A stretch of 64,000 nucleotides of DNA from Shimia sp. (GTDB lineage: Bacteria; Pseudomonadota; Alphaproteobacteria; Rhodobacterales; Rhodobacteraceae): contig NZ_JAKVCW010000008.1 of NCBI RefSeq assembly GCF_022448905.1, positions 1-64,000 on the forward strand, written 5' to 3'. Positions 34,225 through 42,413 of this stretch are shown piece after piece. Numbering within the stretch: the stretch's first letter is position 1; each line of letters begins with the position of its first letter. Both the position numbers and the translations under genes were made by a program. The notes under the pieces were generated by a model. The model was not told the origin of the DNA. It searched no databases and saw only the letters and a list, made by a program, of their open reading frames with translations.

Positions 34225-35217
34225 ATGCACACGCCCACCACGACTGCCGAAGGGCATCAGCTGCCCACTGCGCTGGAACCGCGCAACCCCGGGATGGCGC
34301 TGGACCTTGATTGGGTTCGCACCGCGCAGGCCAATACCTCGGCCATCGAACGCCGCGCCAAGACCTTGCCGGGCCGCCGCTCGGTCAAAAAGGACTATCA
34401 GGCCGCCTGGCTGTGCAAGGCGATCTCCCTGATCGACCTGACCACCCTGTCCGGCGATGACAGCGAAGGCCGCGTGGAGCGTCTCTGCGCGAAAGCCAAA
34501 CAACCGGTCCGCGTCGACATTCTCGATGCACTTGGCATGACCGGCCTGACCACCGGCGCAGTTTGTGTCTACCACGACATGATCGAAACCGCCGTGTCCT
34601 CACTCAAAGGTACAGGCATTCCAGTGGCGGCCGTTTCCACCGGCTTCCCGGCGGGTCTGTCGCCTTATCACTTGCGCATCGCCGAAATCGGCGAAAGCGT
34701 GAAAGCGGGCGCAGAGGAAATCGACATCGTCATCACCCGCCGCCACGTGCTGCAAGGCAACTGGCAGGCGCTCTATGACGAAATGAAAGAAATGCGCGAA
34801 GCCTGTGGCGACGCCCACGTCAAAGCCATTCTGGCCACCGGCGAACTTGGTACCCTGCGCAACGTCGCCCGCGCTTCTCTGGTGTGCATGATGGCCGGCG
34901 CTGACTTCATCAAAACCTCCACCGGCAAGGAGAGCGTGAACGCGACCCTGCCTGTGTCCCTGGTGATGATCCGTGCCATTCGCGACTACTATGACCGCAC
35001 CGGGTTCCGCGTCGGCTACAAACCAGCTGGTGGCATTTCAAAAGCCAAGGACGCGCTGGTCTACCTGTCCCTGATCAAAGACGAATTGGGCGATCGCTGG
35101 TTGCAACCGGACCTGTTCCGCTTTGGCGCGTCCTCCCTGTTGGGCGACATCGAACGCCAGCTGGAGCATCACGTCACCGGCCAGTATTCGGCCAACTACC
35201 GCCACGCGATGGCGTAA
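34225..35217 (+). CDS. deoC: Deoxyribose-phosphate aldolase
   Basis: A 330-residue class I aldolase that splits 2-deoxyribose 5-phosphate into glyceraldehyde 3-phosphate and acetaldehyde. The TIM-barrel core shows IDLTTLSGDDSEGRVERLC, AVSTGFPAGLS, EIDIVI, the Schiff-base lysine in ADFIKTSTGKE and the second lysine in GYKPAGGIS. Length (330) fits the longer eukaryote-like DeoC group, not the 250-residue E. coli type. I chose ATG 34225 with AGGA upstream; an earlier GTG/ATG at 34129 would overlap the regulatory palindrome. It is followed 10 bp later by a small unknown gene and then ALDH16, which could consume the acetaldehyde. Confidence 0.94.
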   Translation: MHTPTTTAEGHQLPTALEPRNPGMALDLDWVRTAQANTSAIERRAKTLPGRRSVKKDYQAAWLCKAISLIDLTTLSGDDSEGRVERLCAKAKQPVRVDILDALGMTGLTTGAVCVYHDMIETAVSSLKGTGIPVAAVSTGFPAGLSPYHLRIAEIGESVKAGAEEIDIVITRRHVLQGNWQALYDEMKEMREACGDAHVKAILATGELGTLRNVARASLVCMMAGADFIKTSTGKESVNATLPVSLVMIRAIRDYYDRTGFRVGYKPAGGISKAKDALVYLSLIKDELGDRWLQPDLFRFGASSLLGDIERQLEHHVTGQYSANYRHAMA

Positions 35218-35227
35218 GGACAGTCCG

Positions 35228-35521
35228 GTGAGCGCATCCGCAGACACCAACGCCTCTGTGCCGGACCAGCACCTTCTGCGCATGAAGGTCTGGTCCCAAC
35301 GCACATGGGTCGCCCGCTGCGACGACCACCTCTCTGGTGCAACCCTGGAAGGCCGGCTTGCGGACTTCCTGCAGGAAGCCTTTGAGTACGCACACACACA
35401 GCCGGACCTGCTTGACAAAACCACCGCCCAAATTGCCGAAGCCGTAATGGCCGGAATTTTACACAGCGAAACAGTGCCAGCCGACGCGTTGCAGGCCGCA
35501 CTTCACAAGATAACCTCGTAA
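35228..35521 (+). CDS. Small unknown protein between deoC and ALDH16
   Basis: A 97-residue ORF with GTG start; TAAGGA overlapping the deoC stop gives a ribosome site about 8 bases upstream. An internal ATG at 35282 is the alternative. Recognisable pieces are MKVWSQRTWVARCDDHLSG and a helical C-terminal half (GRLADFLQEAFEYAHTQPDLL, then IAEAVMAGILHSE). I do not recognise a family. Its position 10 bp after deoC and 11 bp before the ALDH16 gene, with good GC3, argues for a real gene of the operon. A small helical partner or regulator is possible but unsupported. Confidence 0.7.
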   Translation: MSASADTNASVPDQHLLRMKVWSQRTWVARCDDHLSGATLEGRLADFLQEAFEYAHTQPDLLDKTTAQIAEAVMAGILHSETVPADALQAALHKITS

Positions 35522-35532
35522 GGGGAAGACAC

Positions 35533-37878
35533 ATGACCGTTAAAGAGATCTTCGAAACCATGGATTACGGCCCCGCCCCCGAAAGCGCAGCTGATGCGCT
35601 GGCCTGGATTGTCGATCAAGGCGCGGCCTTTGGCCACTTCATCGACGGTGACTGGACCACACCACGCAAGGACTTCCAGTCCAAGAACCCCGCCAACGGC
35701 GAGACTCTCGCCGACCTGACGCAGGCATCTCAGGACGAGGTCAATGCCGCCGTCAAAGCTGCGCGCAAAGCCCAAGCCAAATGGGAAGGCTTGGGCGGTC
35801 ATGGCCGTGCCAAATATCTCTACGCCATTGCCCGCCTGCTGCAAAAGCACAGCCGCCTCTTCGCGGTTCTGGAAACTCTGGACAACGGCAAGCCGATCCG
35901 CGAAAGCCGTGATATCGACATCCCACTGGTGCAGCGCCATTTCTACTATCACGCAGGCATGGCGCAACTCATGGAAGCGGAACTACCCAACGCGCAAGCG
36001 CTCGGAGTCTGTGGCCAGATCATCCCATGGAACTTTCCGCTGTTGATGCTGGCGTGGAAAGTCGCGCCTGCTTTGGCGATGGGCAACACGGTTGTGCTGA
36101 AACCTGCCGAATACACCTCTCTCACCGCCATGGCTTTTGCCGACATCTGTCAGCAAGCAGGCCTGCCAGCGGGTGTGGTCAACATCGTCACCGGCGACGG
36201 CACAGTGGGCGAAATGATCACCGCGCATGAAGACATCAACAAGGTCGCCTTCACCGGCTCCACCGAAGTGGGCAAGCGCATTCGCGAAGCCACCGCAGGC
36301 TCCGGCAAATCGCTAACTTTGGAGCTTGGAGGCAAGTCGCCTTATATCGTCTTTGAAGATGCCGACATTGACTCCGCGATTGAAGGTTTGGTAGACGCCA
36401 TCTGGTTCAATCAGGGCCAGGTCTGCTGCGCCGGCTCCCGCCTCCTGGTGCAAGAAGGCATTGCCGAAACCTTCTACCGCAAACTCAAGGCCCGCATGGA
36501 TGGTCTGCGCATTGGCAATCCACTGGACAAATGCATCGACGTGGGAGCTGTGGTCGATCCGGTGCAGCTCAACACCATCACCGAGATGGTCGAGAATAAC
36601 ACCGACGGCGAAACCTACCACGCCCCCATCGAGATGCCTGCCGAGGGCTGCTTTTACCCGCCAACCCTGATCACCGGCCTCGCGCCGTCTTCCAAGCTGA
36701 TGCAGGAAGAGATCTTCGGCCCTGTGCTGGTCTCCACCACTTTCCGCACCCCGTCTGAGGCCGTGCAGCTGGCCAACAACACGCGTTACGGTCTCGCGGC
36801 CACGCTCTGGACGGAGAACGTGAACCTCGCACTAGACATTGCGCCGAAACTGGTCGCCGGTGTGGTCTGGATCAATGCCACCAACCTGTTTGACGCGGCT
36901 GCCGGCTTTGGTGGTGTGCGTGAAAGCGGCTACGGACGTGAAGGCGGCTGGGAAGGTTTGGCGGCCTACTCCAAGCCCAAAGGTGCCCCCAAGGCGCTCA
37001 AGCCTGTCGAAGCCTTTACCGGCGACAAAGGCCCAACCGACCCGCTGGACCGCACCCCCAAACTCTATGTGGGGGGCAAACAGGCCCGCCCGGATGGCGG
37101 CTACAGCCAGAACATCTACGGCAAGTCCGGCGCCCTACTGGGCCAAGCGCCGATTGCCAACCGCAAGGATGTGCGTAACGCGGTTGAGGCCGCTCATGCC
37201 GCCAAAGGCTGGTCCGGCACCACAGGCCACCTGCGCGCGCAAATTCTCTACTACATCGCGGAAAATCTCTCCGCCCGCAAAGACGAGTTTGCCACACGCG
37301 TGAACCTCTTGACCGGCGGAAAGACCGGCGCTGCAGAGGTCGAAACCTCGATCCGCCGCCTTTTCACCTACGCCGCATGGGCCGACAAATACGATGGTCA
37401 GGCGCATGGCGTGCCGATCCGCGGCGTGGCCTTGGCGATGAAAGAGCCCGTGGGCGTGATCGGCGCGCTCTGTGCGGATGACGCGCCGCTTCTCGGCCTG
37501 ATCTCCGCCATGGCGCCCGCCATTGCGATGGGTAACCGCGCCATTTTGGTCGCCTCGGAAGCCTACCCGTTGGCGGCGACAGACTTCTATCAGGTGCTCG
37601 AAACCTCCGACGTGCCGGGTGGGGTTGTCAACATCCTGACCGGATCCCACGCCGAACTGGCTGGACCACTCGCAGGTCACCTCGATGTGGATGCGGTCTG
37701 GTCGTTCTCCTCCTCGGATGTGTCTGCGGAGATCGAACGCGCCAGCGCGGGCAACCTCAAGCGCACTTGGGTCAACAACGGCCTGTCGCGAGACTGGATG
37801 GGCGCCGAAGGCGAAGGCCGTGACTTCCTGCAAGCCGCGACCGAAGTCAAAAACATTTGGGTGCCTTACGGCGAATAA
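35533..37878 (+). CDS. ALDH16-type double-domain aldehyde dehydrogenase
   Basis: A 781-residue protein with two aldehyde dehydrogenase-like parts. Residues 1-500 form a complete ALDH: IIPWNFPL, FTGSTEVGK, Glu264 in LELGGK and catalytic Cys298 in NQGQVCCAGS. Residues about 505-781 resemble a second, shortened ALDH (YVGGKQARPDGGYSQ; KEPVGVIGALC; GGVVNILTG) that ends before a catalytic Cys region. That layout is the ALDH16 family, whose bacterial members (a Loktanella enzyme has been characterised) keep the Cys. A GGGGA site precedes the ATG. It is last in the deoC operon and ends at a strong terminator, which makes acetaldehyde a sensible substrate. Confidence 0.9.
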   Translation: MTVKEIFETMDYGPAPESAADALAWIVDQGAAFGHFIDGDWTTPRKDFQSKNPANGETLADLTQASQDEVNAAVKAARKAQAKWEGLGGHGRAKYLYAIARLLQKHSRLFAVLETLDNGKPIRESRDIDIPLVQRHFYYHAGMAQLMEAELPNAQALGVCGQIIPWNFPLLMLAWKVAPALAMGNTVVLKPAEYTSLTAMAFADICQQAGLPAGVVNIVTGDGTVGEMITAHEDINKVAFTGSTEVGKRIREATAGSGKSLTLELGGKSPYIVFEDADIDSAIEGLVDAIWFNQGQVCCAGSRLLVQEGIAETFYRKLKARMDGLRIGNPLDKCIDVGAVVDPVQLNTITEMVENNTDGETYHAPIEMPAEGCFYPPTLITGLAPSSKLMQEEIFGPVLVSTTFRTPSEAVQLANNTRYGLAATLWTENVNLALDIAPKLVAGVVWINATNLFDAAAGFGGVRESGYGREGGWEGLAAYSKPKGAPKALKPVEAFTGDKGPTDPLDRTPKLYVGGKQARPDGGYSQNIYGKSGALLGQAPIANRKDVRNAVEAAHAAKGWSGTTGHLRAQILYYIAENLSARKDEFATRVNLLTGGKTGAAEVETSIRRLFTYAAWADKYDGQAHGVPIRGVALAMKEPVGVIGALCADDAPLLGLISAMAPAIAMGNRAILVASEAYPLAATDFYQVLETSDVPGGVVNILTGSHAELAGPLAGHLDVDAVWSFSSSDVSAEIERASAGNLKRTWVNNGLSRDWMGAEGEGRDFLQAATEVKNIWVPYGE

Positions 37879-37898
37879 GCCTAGCCCACACCAACAAA

Positions 37899-37928
37899 AA
37901 AGCGCCGGTGGGTCCCCACCGGCGCTTT
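37899..37928. terminator. Bidirectional intrinsic terminator
   Basis: AAAGCGCCGGTGGG (37899-37912) pairs with CCCACCGGCGCTTT (37915-37928), a 14-bp perfect stem with A-run before and T-run after (ACTTTTTTC). It ends the deoC-ALDH16 operon and, on the other strand, the chemoreceptor gene. Confidence 0.92.
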
Positions 37929-37951
37929 ACTTTTTTCGATACCTAACCAGA

Positions 37952-39541
37952 TCAGGCGGCGGCCCAAGCCTCGTCATCGCCATCGTTGTCAAACATCTCG
38001 ACATCACCGGTCTGCGGCGCAACCGCAGCCACACGGAACCCGGCCAGCGCATCGACAAGACGATCCACCGCCATGTCCAGGCTGGAAGTCGCCGCAGAGG
38101 CCTCTTCCGCCCGTGCCGCATTGGCCTGCGTCTCGCTGCCAATGGTCTGCATGCTGCCGCGGATTTTCTCAACCGATTGTGCCTGTTCACTGGACACATC
38201 CGAGATTTCCGCCACATTGCCAGACACTTGGTTCACGTCACCCAAGATCGCCTCCAGCGCATCCCCCACCTGACGCACCAGCGCGACGCCGTTGGTCACA
38301 TGGCCGTTGCTTTCCGAAATCAGTGTGTTGATGTTCTGCGCCGCCTCTGCCGAGCGATGCGCCAACTCGCGCACCTCAGAGGCCACAATCGCAAAACCTG
38401 CGCCCGCTTCCCCGGCCCGTGCCGCTTCGACCCCGGCGTTGAGTGCCAACAGGTTGGTCTGGAACGCAATGTCTTCGATCAGCGTCACCACATGGTCAAT
38501 TTGCGCCGAGGAGGCTTCGATCTCATCCATCGTGCTCACGGCCTGACGTACCACTTCGGCCCCGTTGCTGGTCATGTTGCGGGTGTTGTCAAACCGCTCT
38601 TGCGTGGACTTGGCCTTCTCAACCGCCCCGTTCATCGCATCGGCAATCTGCTCCACCGCATCGGTCACGCCTTGCAAGGCACCTGCTTGTTTCTCGGTGC
38701 TGTGCGCCACGCTGTTGGACACCTCAGACAACTCGCGGCTGTCCACTTCGATCTGGCTCGACACGGATGTCACGGAGGTCACGATGCCACTCAAAGACTT
38801 GACCGCGTCGTTGAAGCTCTTGCGTAACGCCTCATAGCTTTTGTCAAAGGAATGATTGATCGAAGCATCCAAATTGCCACCGGCAATCCGTGTCAGACGC
38901 TCGTGCAGTGTTTCCACAACATCCGCCTGCGCCTTCTCACGCGCTTCAATGCCCGCCTTCTCAACCTTCAGCGCGTCCATTGTCTCCGACAGCACTGCTT
39001 GCTCTTTGTTGCGCTCATTCATCTGACGCAGTGTCGTCATGACAGAAGTCAGCAAAATGCCAGTTTCCGCAATCACAACAACAGCGTGCAACACTGTGCG
39101 GCCAATGTTTTCCATCAAATCCACCGACGGATACACCATCGCCGGCCAGAAAAACGTCAACGCCAGATGGTGCACAGCCGTCACGCCCGCTCCTACCAGC
39201 AAAGCTGTCGGACAAGTCATCAGGGTCAGCATCGCCAGCGCGGCAAAGAACACCATATGCACGTCAAGTTGCCATGCGTGTCCCGTCATAGACGCAAGGA
39301 TCAAAGCAATCTGACCAATTACGGCCACAGTCACGCTCACACGCGCCGCAAGATTGCCGCCCAACCGATAGGCATAAAACGCCAATGCGGCAAAGGCGCC
39401 TGCGGAGGCGCCGATCATCACAACTTGGCCGCCTCGCATAAATGCAATTGTTGCCGCCGCAGCGCCAAGAACCGCCGCCACGATGGCCAAAACTTTCACA
39501 CCCGTCTGACGGGCTTGCGTCAATTTGAGATCTTCTGTCAT
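37952..39541 (-). CDS. Methyl-accepting chemotaxis protein
   Basis: A 529-residue chemoreceptor. The N-terminal 190 residues form about six hydrophobic helices with hardly any periplasmic loop (VTAVHHLALTFFWPAMVYPS between two of them), so it probably senses within or near the membrane. A HAMP-like stretch (about 205-260, ETLHERLTRIAGGNLDAS) leads to the signalling coiled coil, whose hairpin tip reads DIAFQTNLLALNAGVEAARAGE..GFAIVASEVRELAHRS (about 370-410). The C terminus is acidic and lacks an NWETF-like CheR tether. It overlaps a small exported-protein gene by 4 bp. Confidence 0.92.
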   Translation of the reverse strand: MTEDLKLTQARQTGVKVLAIVAAVLGAAAATIAFMRGGQVVMIGASAGAFAALAFYAYRLGGNLAARVSVTVAVIGQIALILASMTGHAWQLDVHMVFFAALAMLTLMTCPTALLVGAGVTAVHHLALTFFWPAMVYPSVDLMENIGRTVLHAVVVIAETGILLTSVMTTLRQMNERNKEQAVLSETMDALKVEKAGIEAREKAQADVVETLHERLTRIAGGNLDASINHSFDKSYEALRKSFNDAVKSLSGIVTSVTSVSSQIEVDSRELSEVSNSVAHSTEKQAGALQGVTDAVEQIADAMNGAVEKAKSTQERFDNTRNMTSNGAEVVRQAVSTMDEIEASSAQIDHVVTLIEDIAFQTNLLALNAGVEAARAGEAGAGFAIVASEVRELAHRSAEAAQNINTLISESNGHVTNGVALVRQVGDALEAILGDVNQVSGNVAEISDVSSEQAQSVEKIRGSMQTIGSETQANAARAEEASAATSSLDMAVDRLVDALAGFRVAAVAPQTGDVEMFDNDGDDEAWAAA

Positions 39542-39849
39542 ATCGTATCACCACACAGCCAGGCCAGCGCTTCGCCGTCCAGAATGGCCCAGGCTCCATT
39601 CCGTTTCAGTCTCTGTTCAAAGTCTTCGCTTTCTGACGCCCCCATCACAGCGAGCGGGGCTTGTGTCACGCCCACGACATGTCCGCCGGATGTCTCCACG
39701 AGTTCTGTCAGATCTGTGCCCGGCCGCGCGACAATCAAAACCGGCCCCCCTGATTTCACAGGGGCGCTGACAATTGCCAGAACCGGGGTCACGGTCAGGC
39801 AAAAGACAACAGCGAGAATCGCCGGAAGATATTGCATGCGTTGGGTCAT
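39538..39849 (-). CDS. Small exported or membrane-anchored protein
   Basis: A 103-residue ORF on the minus strand whose stop overlaps the chemoreceptor start by 4 bp, so the two are probably cotranslated. Residues about 6-26 are a signal peptide or membrane helix (LPAILAVVFCLTVTPVLA). The rest is a compact domain (GGPVLIVARPGTDLTELVETSGG) ending WLCGDTI, with no motif I recognise. ATG 39849 has AAGGGCAGG close upstream; ATG 39837 is an alternative. Coupling suggests a role with the receptor, for instance ligand presentation, but this is inference only. Confidence 0.65.
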   Translation of the reverse strand: MTQRMQYLPAILAVVFCLTVTPVLAIVSAPVKSGGPVLIVARPGTDLTELVETSGGHVVGVTQAPLAVMGASESEDFEQRLKRNGAWAILDGEALAWLCGDTI

Positions 39850-39960
39850 CCTGCCCTTCTTCGGACAAAACAGTTTCCAGCCGCTTAATTTCGGAAGGGC
39901 AATTAGTTTGCGCGGCGAAATTACCCCACGTCAGATTGCCCCGCACAGGCCAAAAGAAAA

Positions 39961-39981
39961 CGCGCTGGGAAACCCAGCGCG
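39961..39981 (-). terminator. Intrinsic terminator of the peroxiredoxin gene
   Basis: CGCGCTGGG (39961-39969) and CCCAGCGCG (39973-39981) form a 9-bp stem with an AAA loop. On the minus strand it is followed by TTTTCTTTTGG. It lies 38 bp behind the peroxiredoxin stop. Confidence 0.85.
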
Positions 39982-40018
39982 CTTTCAAAATGTCCATTCC
40001 GATTATTGGGACAGGTAC

Positions 40019-40672
40019 TTAGCCTGGCAACTTGGTGGTGCGCAGGTATGGGAAATGGGTTGTGAACTCACCGTACTTCGCCTTCGCATCCTCATCGCTC
40101 ACCGCAACCGGGATCACCACATCGCCACCTGGGGTCCAGTTCGCAGGCGTCGCGACGTTCTCTTTGGCCGCTGTCTGCAGACCATCCAGCGCGCGCAGCA
40201 CCTCGGCAAAGTTCCGGCCCACATTCATCGGATAGGTCATCGACAGCTTCAGCTGCTTGTCCGGGCCGATGATGAACACCGAGCGCACGGTGGCGCTGTC
40301 CGCTGGAGTGCGGCCATCTGGCAGATACGCCTCGGCTGGCAGCATATCGAAAGCTTTGGACACAGCCAGACCGTCATCGGCAATGATCGGGAAGCCCGCG
40401 CCAGTGCCCGCATAGGACTCGATGTCTTTCTTCCAGCCTTTGTGGTCTTCCACTCCGTCCACGGAGACCCCTATCACCTTGGTGCCGCGCTTCTGCCACT
40501 CATCGGCAAGCTGCGCGACCGCGCCAAACTCGGTGGTGCAGACCGGCGTAAAGTCTTTTGGATGGGAAAACAGGATGGCCCAGCTGTCGCCGATCCAGTC
40601 GTGAAAAGTGATCGTGCCCTGATCCGTCTCGGCGGTGAAATTTGGCACAACATCATTGATTCGCAGGCCCAT
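40019..40672 (-). CDS. 1-Cys peroxiredoxin (Prx6 type)
   Basis: A 217-residue thiol peroxidase that reduces hydrogen peroxide and organic peroxides. The peroxidatic Cys45 lies in HPKDFTPVCTTEFG, and there is no other cysteine, so this is a true 1-Cys enzyme that needs an outside thiol. ARG/dimer marks of the Prx6 group are present (SVDGVEDHKGW; TPANWTPGGDVVIP near the C terminus). GGGAG precedes ATG 40672; an upstream GTG/ATG extension is less likely. It is divergent from an aldehyde dehydrogenase gene. Confidence 0.95.
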   Translation of the reverse strand: MGLRINDVVPNFTAETDQGTITFHDWIGDSWAILFSHPKDFTPVCTTEFGAVAQLADEWQKRGTKVIGVSVDGVEDHKGWKKDIESYAGTGAGFPIIADDGLAVSKAFDMLPAEAYLPDGRTPADSATVRSVFIIGPDKQLKLSMTYPMNVGRNFAEVLRALDGLQTAAKENVATPANWTPGGDVVIPVAVSDEDAKAKYGEFTTHFPYLRTTKLPG

Positions 40673-40833
40673 GGGTATCTCCCTCTCTTTGGGTCGCACA
40701 CTCCGCCCTGCCAGCTTGAGGCGAGACAATTCTCGCGGGTGGGGCGATATGTAAAAACGGTTCTCTGTCGCAAAGCGACTTTGCGCAGACTACATCCGTC
40801 TTTTTTGAACGCCACCCCTTTACCGGAAGAAAT

Positions 40834-40847
40834 AATTTGATCAAATT
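40834..40847. promoter_or_regulatory. Perfect 14-bp palindrome AATTTGATCAAATT, copy 2
   Basis: Lies 84 bp before the aldehyde dehydrogenase start and 161 bp before the divergent peroxiredoxin start. It is identical to the site at 26730-26743. The rest of this 259-bp gap shows no gene. Confidence 0.65.
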
Positions 40848-40931
40848 GCTCGTGACCGCGCGTCGCGCCCACTTGCGGCCCCCCCGTTTTGCCGCGCAGA
40901 GTGACGCCAAGATCGAGAGGGAGTGAACACC

Positions 40932-42359
40932 ATGATCGAGAAACGCCAATTCTACATCAACGGCCAATGGGTCGACCCTGTTGCCGCCAATGACCTGCCT
41001 GTCATTGACCCCGCTACCGAGGATACCTGCGCCGTGATTTCACTCGGCGATCAGGCGGACACCGACGCTGCCGTGGCTGCCGCACGCGCTGCTTTCCCCG
41101 CCTGGGCGGACACGCCTTTGGAGGAGCGCGTGGCGCTGGTCAAAAAGTTGCGCGACATCTATATGGCCCGCCGTGATGATATGGCCGAAGCCATGCGCCT
41201 GGAAATGGGCGCGCCCACCGATCTGGCCAAGAACAACCAATGGGGCGCTGGCGTCTGGCATCTCGATGGCTTCCTCGAAGCTCTGGAAAACTTCGAGTTC
41301 GAATACGCCATGGGGGCCGATCGCATGCGCAAAGAGCCAATTGGCGTCTGCGCCATGATCACCCCATGGAACTGGCCCATGAACCAGGTGTTCTTGAAAG
41401 CCATTCCGGCGCTGCTGGTCGGCTGCACCATGGTGCTCAAACCGTCTGAGATCGCGCCCCTGTCCTCCATCGTCTTCACCGAGATGATGCACGAAGCTGG
41501 CTTCCCGGCGGGTGTCTTCAATATGGTCAACGGCGACGGTGTGGGTGTCGGCTCGCAACTGTCCGCGCATCCAGACGTGGACATGGTGTCCTTCACCGGC
41601 TCCACCCGTGCGGGCATCGCCATCTCCAAAGCCGCCGCCGATACGCTTAAGCGCGTCAGCCTTGAGCTTGGCGGCAAGGGTGCCAACATCATCTTTGCAG
41701 ATGCAGACGAAAAAGCCGTCAAACGCGGCGTGATCCACTGCATGCAGAACTCCGGCCAATCTTGTAACGCCCCTACCCGCATGATGGTCGAAAGCAGCCG
41801 CTACGCCGACGCCGTAGAGCAAGCCAAAGCTGCAGCCGAAGCGACCCAAGTTGGTGCCACCACGGAGTCCGGTCGCCATATCGGCCCGGTGGTCTCAGAG
41901 TTGCAGTTCAACAAAATCCAGGGCCTGATCGAGACCGGCATCAAAGAAGGCGCCACGCTGGTCGCAGGCGGCCTCGGCCGTCCGGAAGGCATGAACAAAG
42001 GCTACTTCGTGCGCCCAACCGTATTCGCCGACGTGACGCCGGATATGACCATCTACCGCGAAGAAATCTTCGGCCCGGTGCTGGCGATCTCTCCGTTTGA
42101 AACCGAAGAGCAGGCTGTGCAGATGGCCAACGACACCGTCTACGGCCTGACCAACTACATCCAAACGCAAGATGACGACAAACGTCTGCGCGTGGCGCGT
42201 CAGGTCCGCTCTGGCATGGTGGAAACCAACGGCGTGTCCCGCATCAACGGCTCGCCCTTTGGCGGCTACGGTCAATCCGGCAACGGCCGCGAAGGCGGCT
42301 CTTGGGGATTGGAAGAGTTCTGCGAAACCAAGGCGATCTCCGGCGTGCCCATGGGCTGA
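40932..42359 (+). CDS. NAD(P)-dependent aldehyde dehydrogenase
   Basis: A 475-residue enzyme of the ALDH superfamily that oxidises aldehydes to acids. Cofactor and active-site parts are in place: TPWNWPMNQ, the FTGSTRAG turn, Glu245 in LELGGKG and catalytic Cys278 in NSGQSCNAP. EEIFGPVLAI and the C-terminal PFGGYGQSGNGREGG are also typical. The subgroup cannot be told from sequence alone. GAGGGAG precedes the ATG at 40932; an earlier GTG at 40923 is less likely. An upstream palindrome identical to that of the 26.8-kb aminotransferase gene suggests joint use in amine or amino acid breakdown. Confidence 0.92.
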   Translation: MIEKRQFYINGQWVDPVAANDLPVIDPATEDTCAVISLGDQADTDAAVAAARAAFPAWADTPLEERVALVKKLRDIYMARRDDMAEAMRLEMGAPTDLAKNNQWGAGVWHLDGFLEALENFEFEYAMGADRMRKEPIGVCAMITPWNWPMNQVFLKAIPALLVGCTMVLKPSEIAPLSSIVFTEMMHEAGFPAGVFNMVNGDGVGVGSQLSAHPDVDMVSFTGSTRAGIAISKAAADTLKRVSLELGGKGANIIFADADEKAVKRGVIHCMQNSGQSCNAPTRMMVESSRYADAVEQAKAAAEATQVGATTESGRHIGPVVSELQFNKIQGLIETGIKEGATLVAGGLGRPEGMNKGYFVRPTVFADVTPDMTIYREEIFGPVLAISPFETEEQAVQMANDTVYGLTNYIQTQDDDKRLRVARQVRSGMVETNGVSRINGSPFGGYGQSGNGREGGSWGLEEFCETKAISGVPMG

Positions 42360-42382
42360 GCCGCACGTTGACACAAAAGAAA

Positions 42383-42407
42383 AGGCCGCAGCATCCCGCT
42401 GCGGCCT
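42383..42407. terminator. Bidirectional intrinsic terminator
   Basis: AGGCCGCAGC (42383-42392) pairs with GCTGCGGCCT (42398-42407), a 10-bp stem with loop ATCCC. An A-run precedes and CTTTTGTT follows, so it can end both the aldehyde dehydrogenase and the convergent helicase transcripts. Confidence 0.92.
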
Positions 42408-42413
42408 CTTTTG

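Noticed and set aside
37045..37878. Second ALDH-like half of the 781-residue protein read as a broken tandem gene
   Set aside because: The frame is open through both halves with no frameshift, and the layout equals the ALDH16 family, so it is a natural fusion and not a pseudogene.
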